Assembly (NCBI RefSeq): GCF_004102745.1
Contig: NZ_RLII01000007.1
Location: forward strand, 97,210-161,209
Source of the DNA: Acetivibrio mesophilus
GTDB lineage: Bacteria > Bacillota > Clostridia > Acetivibrionales > Acetivibrionaceae
Reading direction: 5' to 3'
Length of the DNA stretch: 64,000 nucleotides
Shown here in pieces: positions 35,997 to 44,523 of the stretch. The translations under genes and the position numbers were made by a program. The notes beneath the pieces are model-generated. The model had not been told where the DNA came from. It saw nothing but the letters and a program-made list of their open reading frames with translations, and made no database searches. How positions within the stretch are numbered: the stretch's first letter is position 1; each line of letters begins with the position of its first letter.

Positions 35997-37190
35997 TTAT
36001 CCCAGAAAATCCAGAACACACTGGGATAATATTTGCATTCCAGTACTTATGCAGTTTTCGTCAAGATTGAATCTGCTGGAGTGAAGGTTGTGGAAGTTCT
36101 CATCGCAAGGATTGCTACAGCCCAAATTAAAGATCGCACCAGGGACTTTTAGGGTATAATATGAAAAGTCTTCTGCCAGCATAGAAGGCTCGGGTTTTTC
36201 CAGTACATTATCTTTGCCTATGATTTTCTTCGATGCATTTGAAATAAGCTTTGCAATTTCGTCGTTATTTATAACCGGAGGATAGCTCAGATCATAATTA
36301 AAAGAGAAGTCTGCTCCCTCTGCCGATGTTATTGAGGCAATTATAGATTGCATTTTAGCATATATTTCATCGTGGGTTTCCCTATCAAAAGCTCTGACAG
36401 TACCTTTAATAAAAGCCTGTGAAGGAATTACATTATAGGTATTGCCTGCTTCAAAGCATGTTATGGACAGGATAGCGCTTTTAAAGGGGCTAAGGGTCTG
36501 TGTAATAGTCTTTGGAATAATTGAGGAAAACATATTTAAAATATTAACACCTATGGATATAGGATTAATGGATTTATGGGGTTGTGCTGCATGTCCCCCC
36601 TTACCCTTAATGACTATGTCAAAATCGGCGGGAGAAGCCATCACAGGGCCTGTACCGATTGAAATTTGGCCCGACTTCAAAAGCGGAGAAACATGAAGGG
36701 CAATTATCGCATCGGTTGAAGGATTGTCCAGTACGCCTTCATTAATAATGAAATCAGCTCCACCCAGGCCCTCTTCAGCCGGCTGGAAAATAAACTTAAC
36801 ATTGCCGGATATTCTATCCCTAAAGCCGGAAAGTATCTTTGCCACTCCTAATGCTATGGCAGTATGGGCATCATGGCCGCAGGCATGCATAACATTTGGG
36901 TTTTGGGACACATACTCAAAATCATTTTCCTCGGCAATCGGCAGTGCATCCATGTCAGCTCTTATTGCAATTGTCTTGCCGGAGCTTTTGCCCTCAAGGA
37001 CCCCGACAACACCGGTTTTGGCTATGTTTGTATAAACCGTGAAACCAAGGTTTTCTAAAAAATCCGATACGATGGAGGAGGTTCTATATTCATGAAAGCC
37101 CAATTCGGGATGTCTATGAATATCCCTTCTTATACGGATAATATCATCTATTATTTGAGAGGATCTCTCATTTATTTCTAAAGTGTACAT
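35997..37190 (-). CDS. M20D family amidohydrolase/aminoacylase
   Basis: 397-residue zinc peptidase of the hippurate hydrolase / IAA-amino acid hydrolase type. Ligand motifs: RRDIHRHPELGFHEY near 21-35, MHACGHDAHTA near 103-113, QPAEEGLGGA near 140-149, the dimerisation-domain GKGGHAAQPH near 196-205 and a terminal HSSRFNLDE. It removes acyl groups from N-acylated amino acids; the true substrate is not visible. No signal peptide, hence cytoplasmic. Confidence 0.92.
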   Translation of the reverse strand: MYTLEINERSSQIIDDIIRIRRDIHRHPELGFHEYRTSSIVSDFLENLGFTVYTNIAKTGVVGVLEGKSSGKTIAIRADMDALPIAEENDFEYVSQNPNVMHACGHDAHTAIALGVAKILSGFRDRISGNVKFIFQPAEEGLGGADFIINEGVLDNPSTDAIIALHVSPLLKSGQISIGTGPVMASPADFDIVIKGKGGHAAQPHKSINPISIGVNILNMFSSIIPKTITQTLSPFKSAILSITCFEAGNTYNVIPSQAFIKGTVRAFDRETHDEIYAKMQSIIASITSAEGADFSFNYDLSYPPVINNDEIAKLISNASKKIIGKDNVLEKPEPSMLAEDFSYYTLKVPGAIFNLGCSNPCDENFHNLHSSRFNLDENCISTGMQILSQCVLDFLG

Positions 37191-37345
37191 TTTTTATCAC
37201 CCTATTTAATATGTAGTAAGCACCATAGATTTTGTGGAAGCTCATATATTTAAAATATATATTAATTCTCAAATAAGTGCAAGTAAATGGGGATTTTGGC
37301 AAGGAGATATAAAAAAATAGGAAGAACAAGGCATGCACCTTGTTC

Positions 37346-37495
37346 CTAAATTTCTCTTACAGTACGCTTTGACACTTTCTCTTCGAAGAAAACACAGTCA
37401 GGGGAGACTGAAGCTGAGTTTTTTGTGACACTATCAAGTGTACACTTGCCATCCTGTTGGTGAACACAATTTGACGAGCAGTTGATAGTTGTCAT
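37346..37495 (-). CDS. 49-residue Cys-rich small protein (DUF1540-like)
   Basis: Not a large ORF, but convincing: ATG at 37495, ribosome binding site gggagtg upstream, stop at 37346-37348. Four cysteines in a pattern C-x3-C-x8-C-x15-C (INCSSNCVHQQDGKC, SPDCVFFEE), typical of small clostridial proteins of the DUF1540-like kind, presumably metal- or disulfide-stabilised. Function unknown. Followed on its own strand by AT-rich sequence only. Confidence 0.75.
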   Translation of the reverse strand: MTTINCSSNCVHQQDGKCTLDSVTKNSASVSPDCVFFEEKVSKRTVREI

Positions 37496-37599
37496 AATAT
37501 CACTCCCGTTAGAAAGAGTATTGTTAAATCGGTTGCAAACAATAAAATAGGTCTGATAATATTGTACCCATAAAAGAATTAATTATTAATTTCGCAAAA

Positions 37600-37666
37600 A
37601 AAAGCTCGGGACACCGAGTCCCTTCGCTTTTGCCTCTTTCATTTCATTCCAAGAGGCCAAATAAAA
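37600..37666 (+). repeat. Dispersed two-hairpin repeat, copy B
   Basis: Best-preserved copy. Hairpin 1: AAAAGC-tc-GGGAC-accga-GTCCC-ttc-GCTTTT (37600-37631). Hairpin 2: gcctctt ... aagaggc (37632-37657). Matches 6257-6324 and, for hairpin 1 plus ten bases, 46665-46710 on the other strand. Confidence 0.8.
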
Positions 37667-37667
37667 T

Positions 37668-37691
37668 CCGCACCTTTTGTAAAAGGTGCGG
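37668..37691. terminator. Terminator-like hairpin next to repeat copy B
   Basis: ccgcacctttt (37668-37678) and aaaaggtgcgg (37681-37691) are perfect complements with a two-base loop. A further ccgccgg/ccggcag pair lies at about 37705-37731. Confidence 0.8.
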
Positions 37692-37950
37692 TTTATTTGA
37701 ACAACCGCCGGTTTTTTTAATTGTCCGGCAGTTAGTAGCGAACATATGGCAAAAAAGCAAATATTTATTAATAATATATTTTACGTCCTGTTTGTCTAAA
37801 ATAGTATATAATTTTATAAGTAAGAAGGACTAATATTTAAGATATTTTATATTATGAATATAAAAAAAGAATTGTGATAACTTGATAACTTTTTTTATGA
37901 TTACTTTATGTAAGGTTGAGGATTTTTAAGAATATAGAGCAGGTGAGTTG

Positions 37951-38703
37951 ATGAATTACATAAATATGCCCAATATCCCCGAAAAAAGTGTTCGTCTTGC
38001 CATGGTGGACGGAAGAATCAGCACCTCTTTGGAGGCTGGATTACAAGGGAAGGGTATTGAACTGATTAAGACAAAACCACATTTGGGGCTTTACCCGGCT
38101 ATTTCATATCATCCCGATGCTATATTTCATCATTTGGGGGAAAGAAAGATTGTATATGCCCCCGGAGCGGACGAAGGCGTTCTTGGTGCCCTTTCGGCCA
38201 GAGGATTTTTGCTCATAAAGGGAGAAACGGAGCTTGGTCCAAGATACCCTGGAAGTGTTCACTATAACGCAGCCAGAGTGGGAAACCTTGTATTTCACAA
38301 CACCAAATATACTGACAGGGTTCTTAAGAACAATTTGATTGAAATGGATATAGAGTTGGTACATATAAAACAAGGTTATGCAAAGTGTGCAATATCTGTT
38401 GTGGATGAAAGTTCTATAATAACCATGGATATAGGCATTGCCAAGGTAGCTGAAAAAAAAGGGATTGATGTACTGGTTATAGAAGAGGATGCCATATTGC
38501 TTCCGGGCTTTAATAATGGATTCATAGGAGGATGCACCGGGCTTATTGGCAAGGGAATGTGGGCTGTTGCAGGCAATGTCCGAAATCTTAAATCTTATAA
38601 GAGGATAGAGGATTTTCTTTTGAAAAAAGGTGTCGAGATAGTTTCGCTCTTCGATGGTCCTGTGGTGGACATAGGCACGATAATACCGCTTCTTACAGAT
38701 TGA
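37951..38703 (+). CDS. DUF6873-type GME-fold protein
   Basis: 250 residues. It resembles clostridial proteins assigned to the guanidine-modifying enzyme (amidinotransferase-like) fold: repeated beta-alpha units with RYPGSVHYNAARVGNLVFHN, KQGYAKCAISVVDESSIITMD and GFNNGFIGGCTGLIG. The catalytic triad of true arginine deiminases is not obvious, so activity is unknown. Start ATG 37951, with aggtga upstream; TTG 37948 is possible. Single gene. Confidence 0.7.
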   Translation: MNYINMPNIPEKSVRLAMVDGRISTSLEAGLQGKGIELIKTKPHLGLYPAISYHPDAIFHHLGERKIVYAPGADEGVLGALSARGFLLIKGETELGPRYPGSVHYNAARVGNLVFHNTKYTDRVLKNNLIEMDIELVHIKQGYAKCAISVVDESSIITMDIGIAKVAEKKGIDVLVIEEDAILLPGFNNGFIGGCTGLIGKGMWAVAGNVRNLKSYKRIEDFLLKKGVEIVSLFDGPVVDIGTIIPLLTD

Positions 38704-38937
38704 AATAGCAGTGAATTTAAGGCTAAGACCTTTTAATCCCTTTTGTAACTAACTATACTTATTTGCATATAATATACTATAAAAATATGTATGAATGTTT
38801 GGGTAATAATATGCTAGGTTTCAATTTGATAATAAAATGTTGGAAATTGAGAAAATTGTGCCATAAATTGTATATATTGCTTACTGCATACAACAAATTG
38901 CTAAGACATATACTACGTTTGAAGGGATGTGAAGTTG

Positions 38938-39855
38938 ATGCAGTTTCTTTGTATTGGGGTTAATGAACATGCAGACAGTTTGAAAAACTGTTTGATAAAT
39001 GAATTATCCCGAAATAATAAGAAAAATAGAAATTACCTAGTAAGAGATGTTGTCGACTCGGAAGGCTCAACTTCAATTATCTGTACCTTTGCAGATGGTG
39101 ATGCTCCTTCGGATATGGATTCTCATTTATATAATGAATTGGTTTTAAATGTTTCTACTGCATTAGCGACTTTTATTATTGATAAATATGAAGAAAAATT
39201 GATATATAGAATAATAAATTGCAATTATGGTTATTTTACTCAGGTAGAAAGGAAGGAAATACAAAGGCTTGCCCTTGCAATTATAAAAAATGAGGAAAGA
39301 AACCTATTAAACAGCTTTTTTCAGATCCGAAGAAAGAACATTATAATAAAAAGGCTGCTGGAGTATTTTGAATGCTCAAACAGTGTTATACTGGATGGCT
39401 TTGTAAATTTTCGTCTGAAGGATTATATGAAAGATCTTGAAGAAATAGTTGATAAAGCTATGGATGATTTCCTTATGGAGAGGGAATATAGGGAGTTTAT
39501 CAGGCTTTTAAGATATTTTGTAGATATACAGGAACCAAAGTTCAATGCTGTCCATATTATTGTAGGCTATGACAATAAGTATATACTCCTCGACGAAAAC
39601 AAGAATGAAATAACCAATGATTGTCTTCAGGAGTTTATGAACGACATACCCGAAGGAGAAATCAATTATGACGACCTTCTTGTAAGTTTTCTTATTACTA
39701 TGGCACCAAGGAAGCTTTTGATACATGGCGCTAAATCCTTCAGAAACAAGGAGCTTCTTGAAACCATTAAAAATGTTTTTTGGGGCAAGGTTGTCATATG
39801 TTCCGAATGTGAATTATGCATAGTAAACATGGTAAGAAGTGAGAATAAAAGCTAA
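38938..39855 (+). CDS. ytxC: Putative sporulation protein YtxC
   Basis: 305 residues, YtxC-like: a central conserved part VNFRLKDYMKDLEEIVDKAMDDFLMEREYREFIRLLRYFV (about 158-197) and a C-terminal SFLITMAPRKLLIHGAKS. Family members occur in endospore formers, but the molecular role is unknown. The likely start is ATG 38938 with gaaggga (38921-38927); GTG 38929 and TTG 38935 are alternatives. Confidence 0.82.
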   Translation: MQFLCIGVNEHADSLKNCLINELSRNNKKNRNYLVRDVVDSEGSTSIICTFADGDAPSDMDSHLYNELVLNVSTALATFIIDKYEEKLIYRIINCNYGYFTQVERKEIQRLALAIIKNEERNLLNSFFQIRRKNIIIKRLLEYFECSNSVILDGFVNFRLKDYMKDLEEIVDKAMDDFLMEREYREFIRLLRYFVDIQEPKFNAVHIIVGYDNKYILLDENKNEITNDCLQEFMNDIPEGEINYDDLLVSFLITMAPRKLLIHGAKSFRNKELLETIKNVFWGKVVICSECELCIVNMVRSENKS

Positions 39856-39966
39856 ATCAAAACATTAGCCAAGTAGAATGGGTCGAAGAGGCCCTCTTTT
39901 TTTGATAAAAAATTACAGGAAAACAGAAATAGTACTAATTTCCTTCAAATTTTTTTGCCGTACATA

Positions 39967-39994
39967 TTGACAATATACAATCAAATGATACAAT
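39967..39994 (+). promoter_or_regulatory. Orphan SigmaA-type promoter
   Basis: TTGACA (39967-39972), 16-base spacer, TACAAT (39989-39994). No convincing ORF follows before the hairpin at 40237, so it may drive a non-coding RNA. Confidence 0.55.
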
Positions 39995-40236
39995 ATTCAT
40001 ATAATACAATATGATGTATATAAGTGTTATTTGTTGTACATAATATAGAAAGTGGTAAGTCCTCTATTGTAAGATGCTTTTAAGAAGATTGGCAAGAGAT
40101 TAAACTTTGTAGCAATTTTTAAGCAAATAATATAACTTTTCTTTATACTAATGACTAAAAATATAAGATACCAAGGATTAGAAGACTTAAAAGCAAAAGA
40201 TGACAAGTAAAAAAACTAAAGAAAAATATCCGGGAT

Positions 40237-40262
40237 AAAAGAGAGTAGATATACTCTCTTTT
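40237..40262. terminator. Hairpin terminator of the orphan unit
   Basis: aaaagagagt (40237-40246) and actctctttt (40253-40262) form a perfect 10-bp stem; sequence before and after adds ggga/tccc pairing. Confidence 0.7.
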
Positions 40263-40473
40263 CCCTGTTTTGGGGGAAATAATTTTATAAGGAATAATAT
40301 CTACACTACCTCTTTAAACTAGAATCGCTTTCTTTTTGCCTCATGCAATTATGAAAGGGAAATTTGCCCTCATTGTAATGGAGGACGGTTTTGTGGTAAA
40401 ATTGATTTTAATATAAAGGAAAAGTTGTACTGTTTATTGAATTGGAGTTTTGGAAGTTTGTGGAGGTATAAAC

Positions 40474-41331
40474 TTGAGAGTTGTTGGATTTGTAGGACCA
40501 AGCGGGACTGGTAAGAGCCATAGAGCTGTATGGGTTGCGCGGGAGCGAGGAATAGACTTTATTATTGATGACGGTCTTCTTATAAGAGGCGCACAGATCA
40601 TCGCAGGGACTTCTGCCAAAAAGGAAAAAACAAAAATAAGCTCTATTAAGAGGGCTCTGTTTACAGATGATGAGCATGCAAATGATGTGAAGACGGCTAT
40701 AAGGCAATACAATCCTGAAGGGATACTTATTCTCGGGACATCGGATGGTATGGTTGAAGCCATAGCAAAGCGTCTGGAGTTCCCGGAGATAAGTGAAAAG
40801 GTTTATATACAACAGGTGGCAACGGATTTTGAGATAAAGCAGGCGCTTACCACAAGAAAGGAACAGGGAAAGCATGTTATTCCGGTGCCCACTTTTGAAA
40901 TAAAAAAAGACTTTTCAGGGTATTTTCTTGACCCTCTGCAGATATTTAGAAGGAAAGGGAAAGGGAGCTTTCAGCTAATCGGCGAGAAATCTGTTGTTCG
41001 CCCTACTTTCAGCTACCTTGGCAACTATACTATTTCCGACTATACCATATATCAGATAGTGGATTATGTTGCTTCAAACATTGAAGGAGTAAATAAAATA
41101 TCAAGGTTCAGGGTGGAGAATCATCCTGAGGGTATATATATTGAAATGGACCTTGTGCTGGTGTATGGTTGCCGGATAAAGTCTCTTTTAAGAGAGGTCC
41201 AAAAAAAGGTAATTGATGAAGTTGAAAAGCTTACGGCGCTCAATATAAAAAGCCTGAACCTTACGGCAAAAAGCCTTGTTTTAGATCCCCAGAAGGTTTT
41301 GGATGCGAGGCGGAGCGATTGGGCTACTTGA
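40474..41331 (+). CDS. P-loop ATPase fused to an Asp23/Gls24-like domain
   Basis: 285 residues. N-terminal P-loop domain (Walker A GFVGPSGTGKSHRA at about residues 5-18; a DDGLL segment near 41-45 may be the acidic partner) and a C-terminal domain from about 185 on that looks like the Asp23/DUF322 alkaline-shock fold (YTIYQIVDYVASNIEGVNKIS, VYGCRIKSLLREVQKKVIDEVEKL). Asp23 proteins usually stand alone and act at the envelope, so this fusion is distinctive. TTG 40474 is chosen because tggaggt (40461-40467) lies upstream; the longer frame from 40450 contains the site itself. Confidence 0.82.
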   Translation: MRVVGFVGPSGTGKSHRAVWVARERGIDFIIDDGLLIRGAQIIAGTSAKKEKTKISSIKRALFTDDEHANDVKTAIRQYNPEGILILGTSDGMVEAIAKRLEFPEISEKVYIQQVATDFEIKQALTTRKEQGKHVIPVPTFEIKKDFSGYFLDPLQIFRRKGKGSFQLIGEKSVVRPTFSYLGNYTISDYTIYQIVDYVASNIEGVNKISRFRVENHPEGIYIEMDLVLVYGCRIKSLLREVQKKVIDEVEKLTALNIKSLNLTAKSLVLDPQKVLDARRSDWAT

Positions 41332-42100
41332 GGTTGCAAAAGCCCACCAGCTTTTGAATACTTCTTAACAGTGCATCTTTTGAGTTGCCCCAGGGAGCGT
41401 CATTATTACGGTAGTCAAACTTTTTTGTAAACCAGTTTACCTCTTGCTGAATTCGTTCCAAGTTTTGCACCTGCATAGAGAGCAGATTGTCTACAAATAT
41501 GGCGGTTTCCTTTGGATCAAGATACTTTTTTGCGCCTTCGAGAAGAACTTTTAGATGCTTGAGACAAAATCCCTTGCGGCTGTGAAACAGGTCTTTGAAG
41601 TCGTTCTCTTTAAAATAAAGATATAAAATTACGTCTATATATCTGTCCATGGTATGGTTGATTCTTGTGCAAATGGTACAGGAGTTCTCAAGCTTACTTA
41701 AGTGTTCAATCAATTCATCTACAAACTTGCGGGTTTCGGTTTGCTTTGAAGAGAGCTTGCCCGACAGGTTTTTAATAAAAGAGACATCGGAATCCTTTTT
41801 AAGCTGATCTTTTTTGTCCTCATAATTTTTTTTGAGTCGTAAGTTCTGTTCGACCATATGGGTATCAACAATCAGCCCTAGACCTAAGCGGTTTGCCTGG
41901 GTGTTGTATAAAAGCTCAAAATGCCTTTTGCAAAAGCCGTTTTCATTTGTCTCCATTCTTCCTTCAGGCTCCATCAGGAAAGGTCCTAATACGTATTCAA
42001 CGTTTTCGTCCTCCAACTTTTTTTCAAGCACGCACAAGGGACACTCGCAATCGGTGTTAAATGCATCGGTTACAGGTATTGTGTATATTTTTTCTTTCAT
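41324..42100 (-). CDS. DUF6062-type cysteine-motif protein
   Basis: 258 residues, helical, soluble. Four metal-ligand-like pairs: CECPLC near 17-22, FCKRH near 56-60, CTIC near 141-144 and FCLKH near 177-181, so two similar CxxC + CxxH halves are likely and metal binding is inferred. Its 3' end overlaps the convergent P-loop gene by 8 bases. Function unknown. Confidence 0.75.
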   Translation of the reverse strand: MKEKIYTIPVTDAFNTDCECPLCVLEKKLEDENVEYVLGPFLMEPEGRMETNENGFCKRHFELLYNTQANRLGLGLIVDTHMVEQNLRLKKNYEDKKDQLKKDSDVSFIKNLSGKLSSKQTETRKFVDELIEHLSKLENSCTICTRINHTMDRYIDVILYLYFKENDFKDLFHSRKGFCLKHLKVLLEGAKKYLDPKETAIFVDNLLSMQVQNLERIQQEVNWFTKKFDYRNNDAPWGNSKDALLRSIQKLVGFCNLK

Positions 42101-42212
42101 GACAATTTCCTTTCAATGTTTAATGGGGAGAAATCTTTTTATTTAAATTATAGCAGAAAAAGAGGGTATTATATATAAATAAGATAAAAAATTATTGAGG
42201 TACGGTGAGAAT

Positions 42213-43100
42213 ATGGAATACAAGGGATATAAAATTGAGCATAAGGACAACAAGGTCATTGTTGAGGGGGTATTGGATTTTGACCCTGTCCATGTATTTG
42301 ATTGCGGGCAGTGCTTTAGGTGGATAAAACAGCTTGACCAAAGTTACACAGGAGTCGCATATGGCAGGGCAATAAATGTAAAGTGCCAAGATGCAATTTT
42401 GGAATTGTCAAATACCGATATAGAGGATTTTAAGAATATATGGTTTGATTACTTTGACCTGGGAAGGGACTATTCGTACATTAAAGAGAAAGTAATGAAG
42501 GATGAGATAATGAAGGAGGCAGTAAAATTTGGCTCCGGGATAAGGCTTCTTAAGCAGGATATATGGGAGACATTGATATCTTTTATCATCTCCGCCAACA
42601 ACAGGATACCCCGGATAATGAAAACTGTGGATGAAATATCTCGGACTTATGGCCGTGAAATAGAGATGGACGGAGGAAAGTATTATGCGTTTCCCGGTAT
42701 CCAGGAGCTTTCCGGCGCAACCCTGGAAGGACTCGAACGCTCCGGAGCTGGGTTTAGATGCAAATACATAATGAGTGCAGCAAGGGTGATTGATGAAGGT
42801 CAAATAAGCCTTGGGTCTGTTGCTTCTATGGATATTTCCGATGCAAGGAGCTATTTGATGAAATTTCAGGGAGTGGGTCCTAAGGTTGCAGACTGTACAC
42901 TATTATATAGCGGTACGAAATATGATGTGTTTCCCACCGATGTGTGGGTAAAAAGAGTGATGGAGGAGCTGTATTTTAAAAGGGAAGCAAGTTTTGGAGA
43001 AATACAGGAGTTTGCCCGGGATTATTTTGGTGAATATGCGGGATTTGCTCAGCAATATCTTTTTTATTATGCTAGACAAAACAGAATTGGCGCTAAATAA
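42213..43100 (+). CDS. ogg: 8-oxoguanine DNA glycosylase/AP lyase (OGG1 family)
   Basis: Removes 8-oxoguanine from DNA. 295 residues: N-terminal OGG domain (DCGQCFRWIK, SYTGVAYGRAI), helix-hairpin-helix LMKFQGVGPKVADCTLLYS near 210-228, catalytic lysine in GFRCKYI near 179-185 and the following aspartate in VFPTDVWVKRV near 235-245. ATG 42213 is preferred over TTG 42195. Divergent from the DUF6062-like gene. Confidence 0.92.
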   Translation: MEYKGYKIEHKDNKVIVEGVLDFDPVHVFDCGQCFRWIKQLDQSYTGVAYGRAINVKCQDAILELSNTDIEDFKNIWFDYFDLGRDYSYIKEKVMKDEIMKEAVKFGSGIRLLKQDIWETLISFIISANNRIPRIMKTVDEISRTYGREIEMDGGKYYAFPGIQELSGATLEGLERSGAGFRCKYIMSAARVIDEGQISLGSVASMDISDARSYLMKFQGVGPKVADCTLLYSGTKYDVFPTDVWVKRVMEELYFKREASFGEIQEFARDYFGEYAGFAQQYLFYYARQNRIGAK

Positions 43101-43220
43101 GAACGGAGGCTATTTTACGAACACAAATTGTAAAACTAATTATAATTTTGATTTATTAAGCATTTGATAGTTTAATTATAATATCCTCGACTCAGTAGCT
43201 TTAAATGTGTATTGTATTGT

Positions 43221-43250
43221 TTGTTTTTTTAAGTGGCGTGATGTTATAAT
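43221..43250 (+). promoter_or_regulatory. Promoter of 6S RNA
   Basis: TTGTTT (43221-43226), 18-base spacer, TATAAT (43245-43250). Confidence 0.65.
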
Positions 43251-43256
43251 GTGTTT

Positions 43257-43491
43257 GTAAGTAAGTGAATAGAAACTATAGCCTGAAATGTTCGGAGTAT
43301 CCTATTATTTTGAACCTACATTTGACATAAGGGAGTTTGGAGTTTAAAAGCAGGATGTCAGGCCACAAGTTAATTCCGACACATATCTTTAAGATACGTG
43401 CAACGGCAGTGGAAGGCTGAGGCTTTTAACAGGACACCCACCTAGCTTGGGCTAGGTGTCAAAATATAGGTGAACGGCATTTTGGGTATAA
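43257..43491 (+). ncRNA. ssrS: 6S RNA
   Basis: RNA that binds SigmaA-RNA polymerase in stationary phase. Seen: closing stem between atagcctgaaatgttc (43278-43293) and gaacggcattttgggtat (43472-43489); CTGAAATGTTCGG near the 5' side, like the CUGAGAUGUUCG of E. coli 6S RNA; and GGACACCCACCTAGCTTGGG near 43431-43450 on the 3' side, corresponding to the conserved GACACATTCACCTTG strand. The promoter fits a transcript start near 43257, and a terminator follows. Length about 215-235, usual for the family. The exact ends are estimates. Confidence 0.8.
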
Positions 43492-43498
43492 TTATAAT

Positions 43499-43530
43499 AA
43501 AGGGTCTCTGGCAAAACCAGAGACCTTTTA
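43499..43530. terminator. Terminator between 6S RNA and the holin-like gene
   Basis: ggtctctgg (43503-43511) and ccagagacc (43517-43525) with flanking A and T runs; usable from both sides. Confidence 0.9.
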
Positions 43531-43556
43531 TTATAGTTATTATTTAATACTTACTC

Positions 43557-43922
43557 TTACATAGCTCTTCCTGGGATTATAGCATCAATTATACCGTAAA
43601 TCAATGCACCTATTAAAGCACCGAGCAGAGTTACGCTGTAGCCTGAAACGAAAAACTGGGTGATATATATTATTACCGCTGCCAGTATAAAGCCCGTAAT
43701 TCCTCTTCCAAAAGGGGTAGCATTTACACCGAGGAACCTTAATGCAACATAGTCAAGTGCTGCAAGAACAACCGCTCCTAAAATAAGTGGCCAGAAACCT
43801 GTTATTGAAAAGCCTGGGGTTAAAGCTGCTGTGACTGCAAGTACAACTGCTCCCACTACCAGCCTTATGAGGAAATGGATTATACTGAAACCCTCTGCCC
43901 TGGCATTGTTATAATTTGCCAT
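43557..43922 (-). CDS. YvlD-like/phage-holin-superfamily IV membrane protein
   Basis: 121 residues with four membrane helices (about 14-32, 40-58, 73-92, 97-117), Ala/Gly/Ile rich. Typical segments LTPGFSITGFWPLILGAVVLA and NATPFGRGITGFILA match the YvlD-like 4-TM family sometimes named phage holin; it is not phage-associated here. Function unknown. Confidence 0.85.
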   Translation of the reverse strand: MANYNNARAEGFSIIHFLIRLVVGAVVLAVTAALTPGFSITGFWPLILGAVVLAALDYVALRFLGVNATPFGRGITGFILAAVIIYITQFFVSGYSVTLLGALIGALIYGIIDAIIPGRAM

Positions 43923-44149
43923 AAGTTCACTTCCTTTCTCCTTGTTATTAATATTATTTGCTTTAAATTACTTAATTTCAGTGGACAAATTTATATTTTG
44001 CTTTATCATTTATATTATGAATTAATAACATTATAATTATTCAAATCGGGCAAACTATAGTTTATGCATCGACAAAAATACAAGCGCTGTATTTACTTCA
44101 GATGATGTATCTGGTAAAATTGATTTGACAATTTTAAATAAGATAAAAA

Positions 44150-44416
44150 TAGTGATTGAGTAGAGTATCCTATAGAAGATGGGGCCATCCTTATAAGAGA
44201 GGAACTGTCAATGGCTGAAAGCGGTTCTTAAGGTAATGGATAGGAGAAGTGCACTCATGAATTTGAAAGCTGAATTCCATACGCGATATTTGTAATTCTG
44301 CTATGGGCAAGTAGGTTTTCACGGAAGACGCACCGTTATGCAAATGAGATGGATTATTCCAAATTAGAGTGGAACCGCGGTTTGCCTCGCCTCTATGTTT
44401 TATAGGGCGAGGTTTT
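44150..44416 (+). promoter_or_regulatory. T-box riboswitch (Cys) of cysE-cysS
   Basis: The T-box sequence AGAGTGGAACCGCGG is at 44366-44380 and the intrinsic terminator gcctcgcc/gggcgagg with a T run at about 44384-44414. A structured stem I region lies upstream; the likely specifier is TGC (Cys) at 44250-44252 in gagaagTGCactc. Uncharged tRNA-Cys would pair and allow read-through into cysE and cysS. The stem I start at 44150 is an estimate. Confidence 0.92.
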
Positions 44417-44523
44417 AATTTGTACAGGCATAGAATTACCATATAAATTTCTATAATATAACCTAAGTTTATGTGGTAAATATAAATCATATTGAACAAT
44501 TAGTTTGGATGTGAGGAGTAAAC

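Larger units (their letters stand above)
37496..37950. other. Intergenic region with stacked hairpins
   Basis: No gene seen apart from repeat copy B and two further hairpins. A 67-codon plus-strand frame at 37630-37833 runs through the hairpins and has no ribosome binding site, so it is rejected. 37740-37940 is AT-rich. Confidence 0.6.
39856..40473. other. 618-base region without a clear gene
   Basis: Contains a weak hairpin with a T run at about 39880-39903 (possible ytxC terminator), the orphan promoter and terminator described separately, and a 19-codon frame at 40151-40210 (MTKNIRYQGLEDLKAKDDK) without a ribosome binding site. 40263-40450 shows nothing recognisable. Confidence 0.55.

Noticed and set aside
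37630..37833. 67-codon plus-strand frame
   Set aside because: It runs through repeat copy B and two hairpins and has no ribosome binding site.
38763..38963. 66-codon plus-strand frame before ytxC
   Set aside because: Overlaps the ytxC start and its ribosome binding site, is in another frame and has no family-like sequence.
40151..40210. 19-codon ORF MTKNIRYQGLEDLKAKDDK
   Set aside because: No ribosome binding site and no evidence of conservation; noted inside the gap entry.
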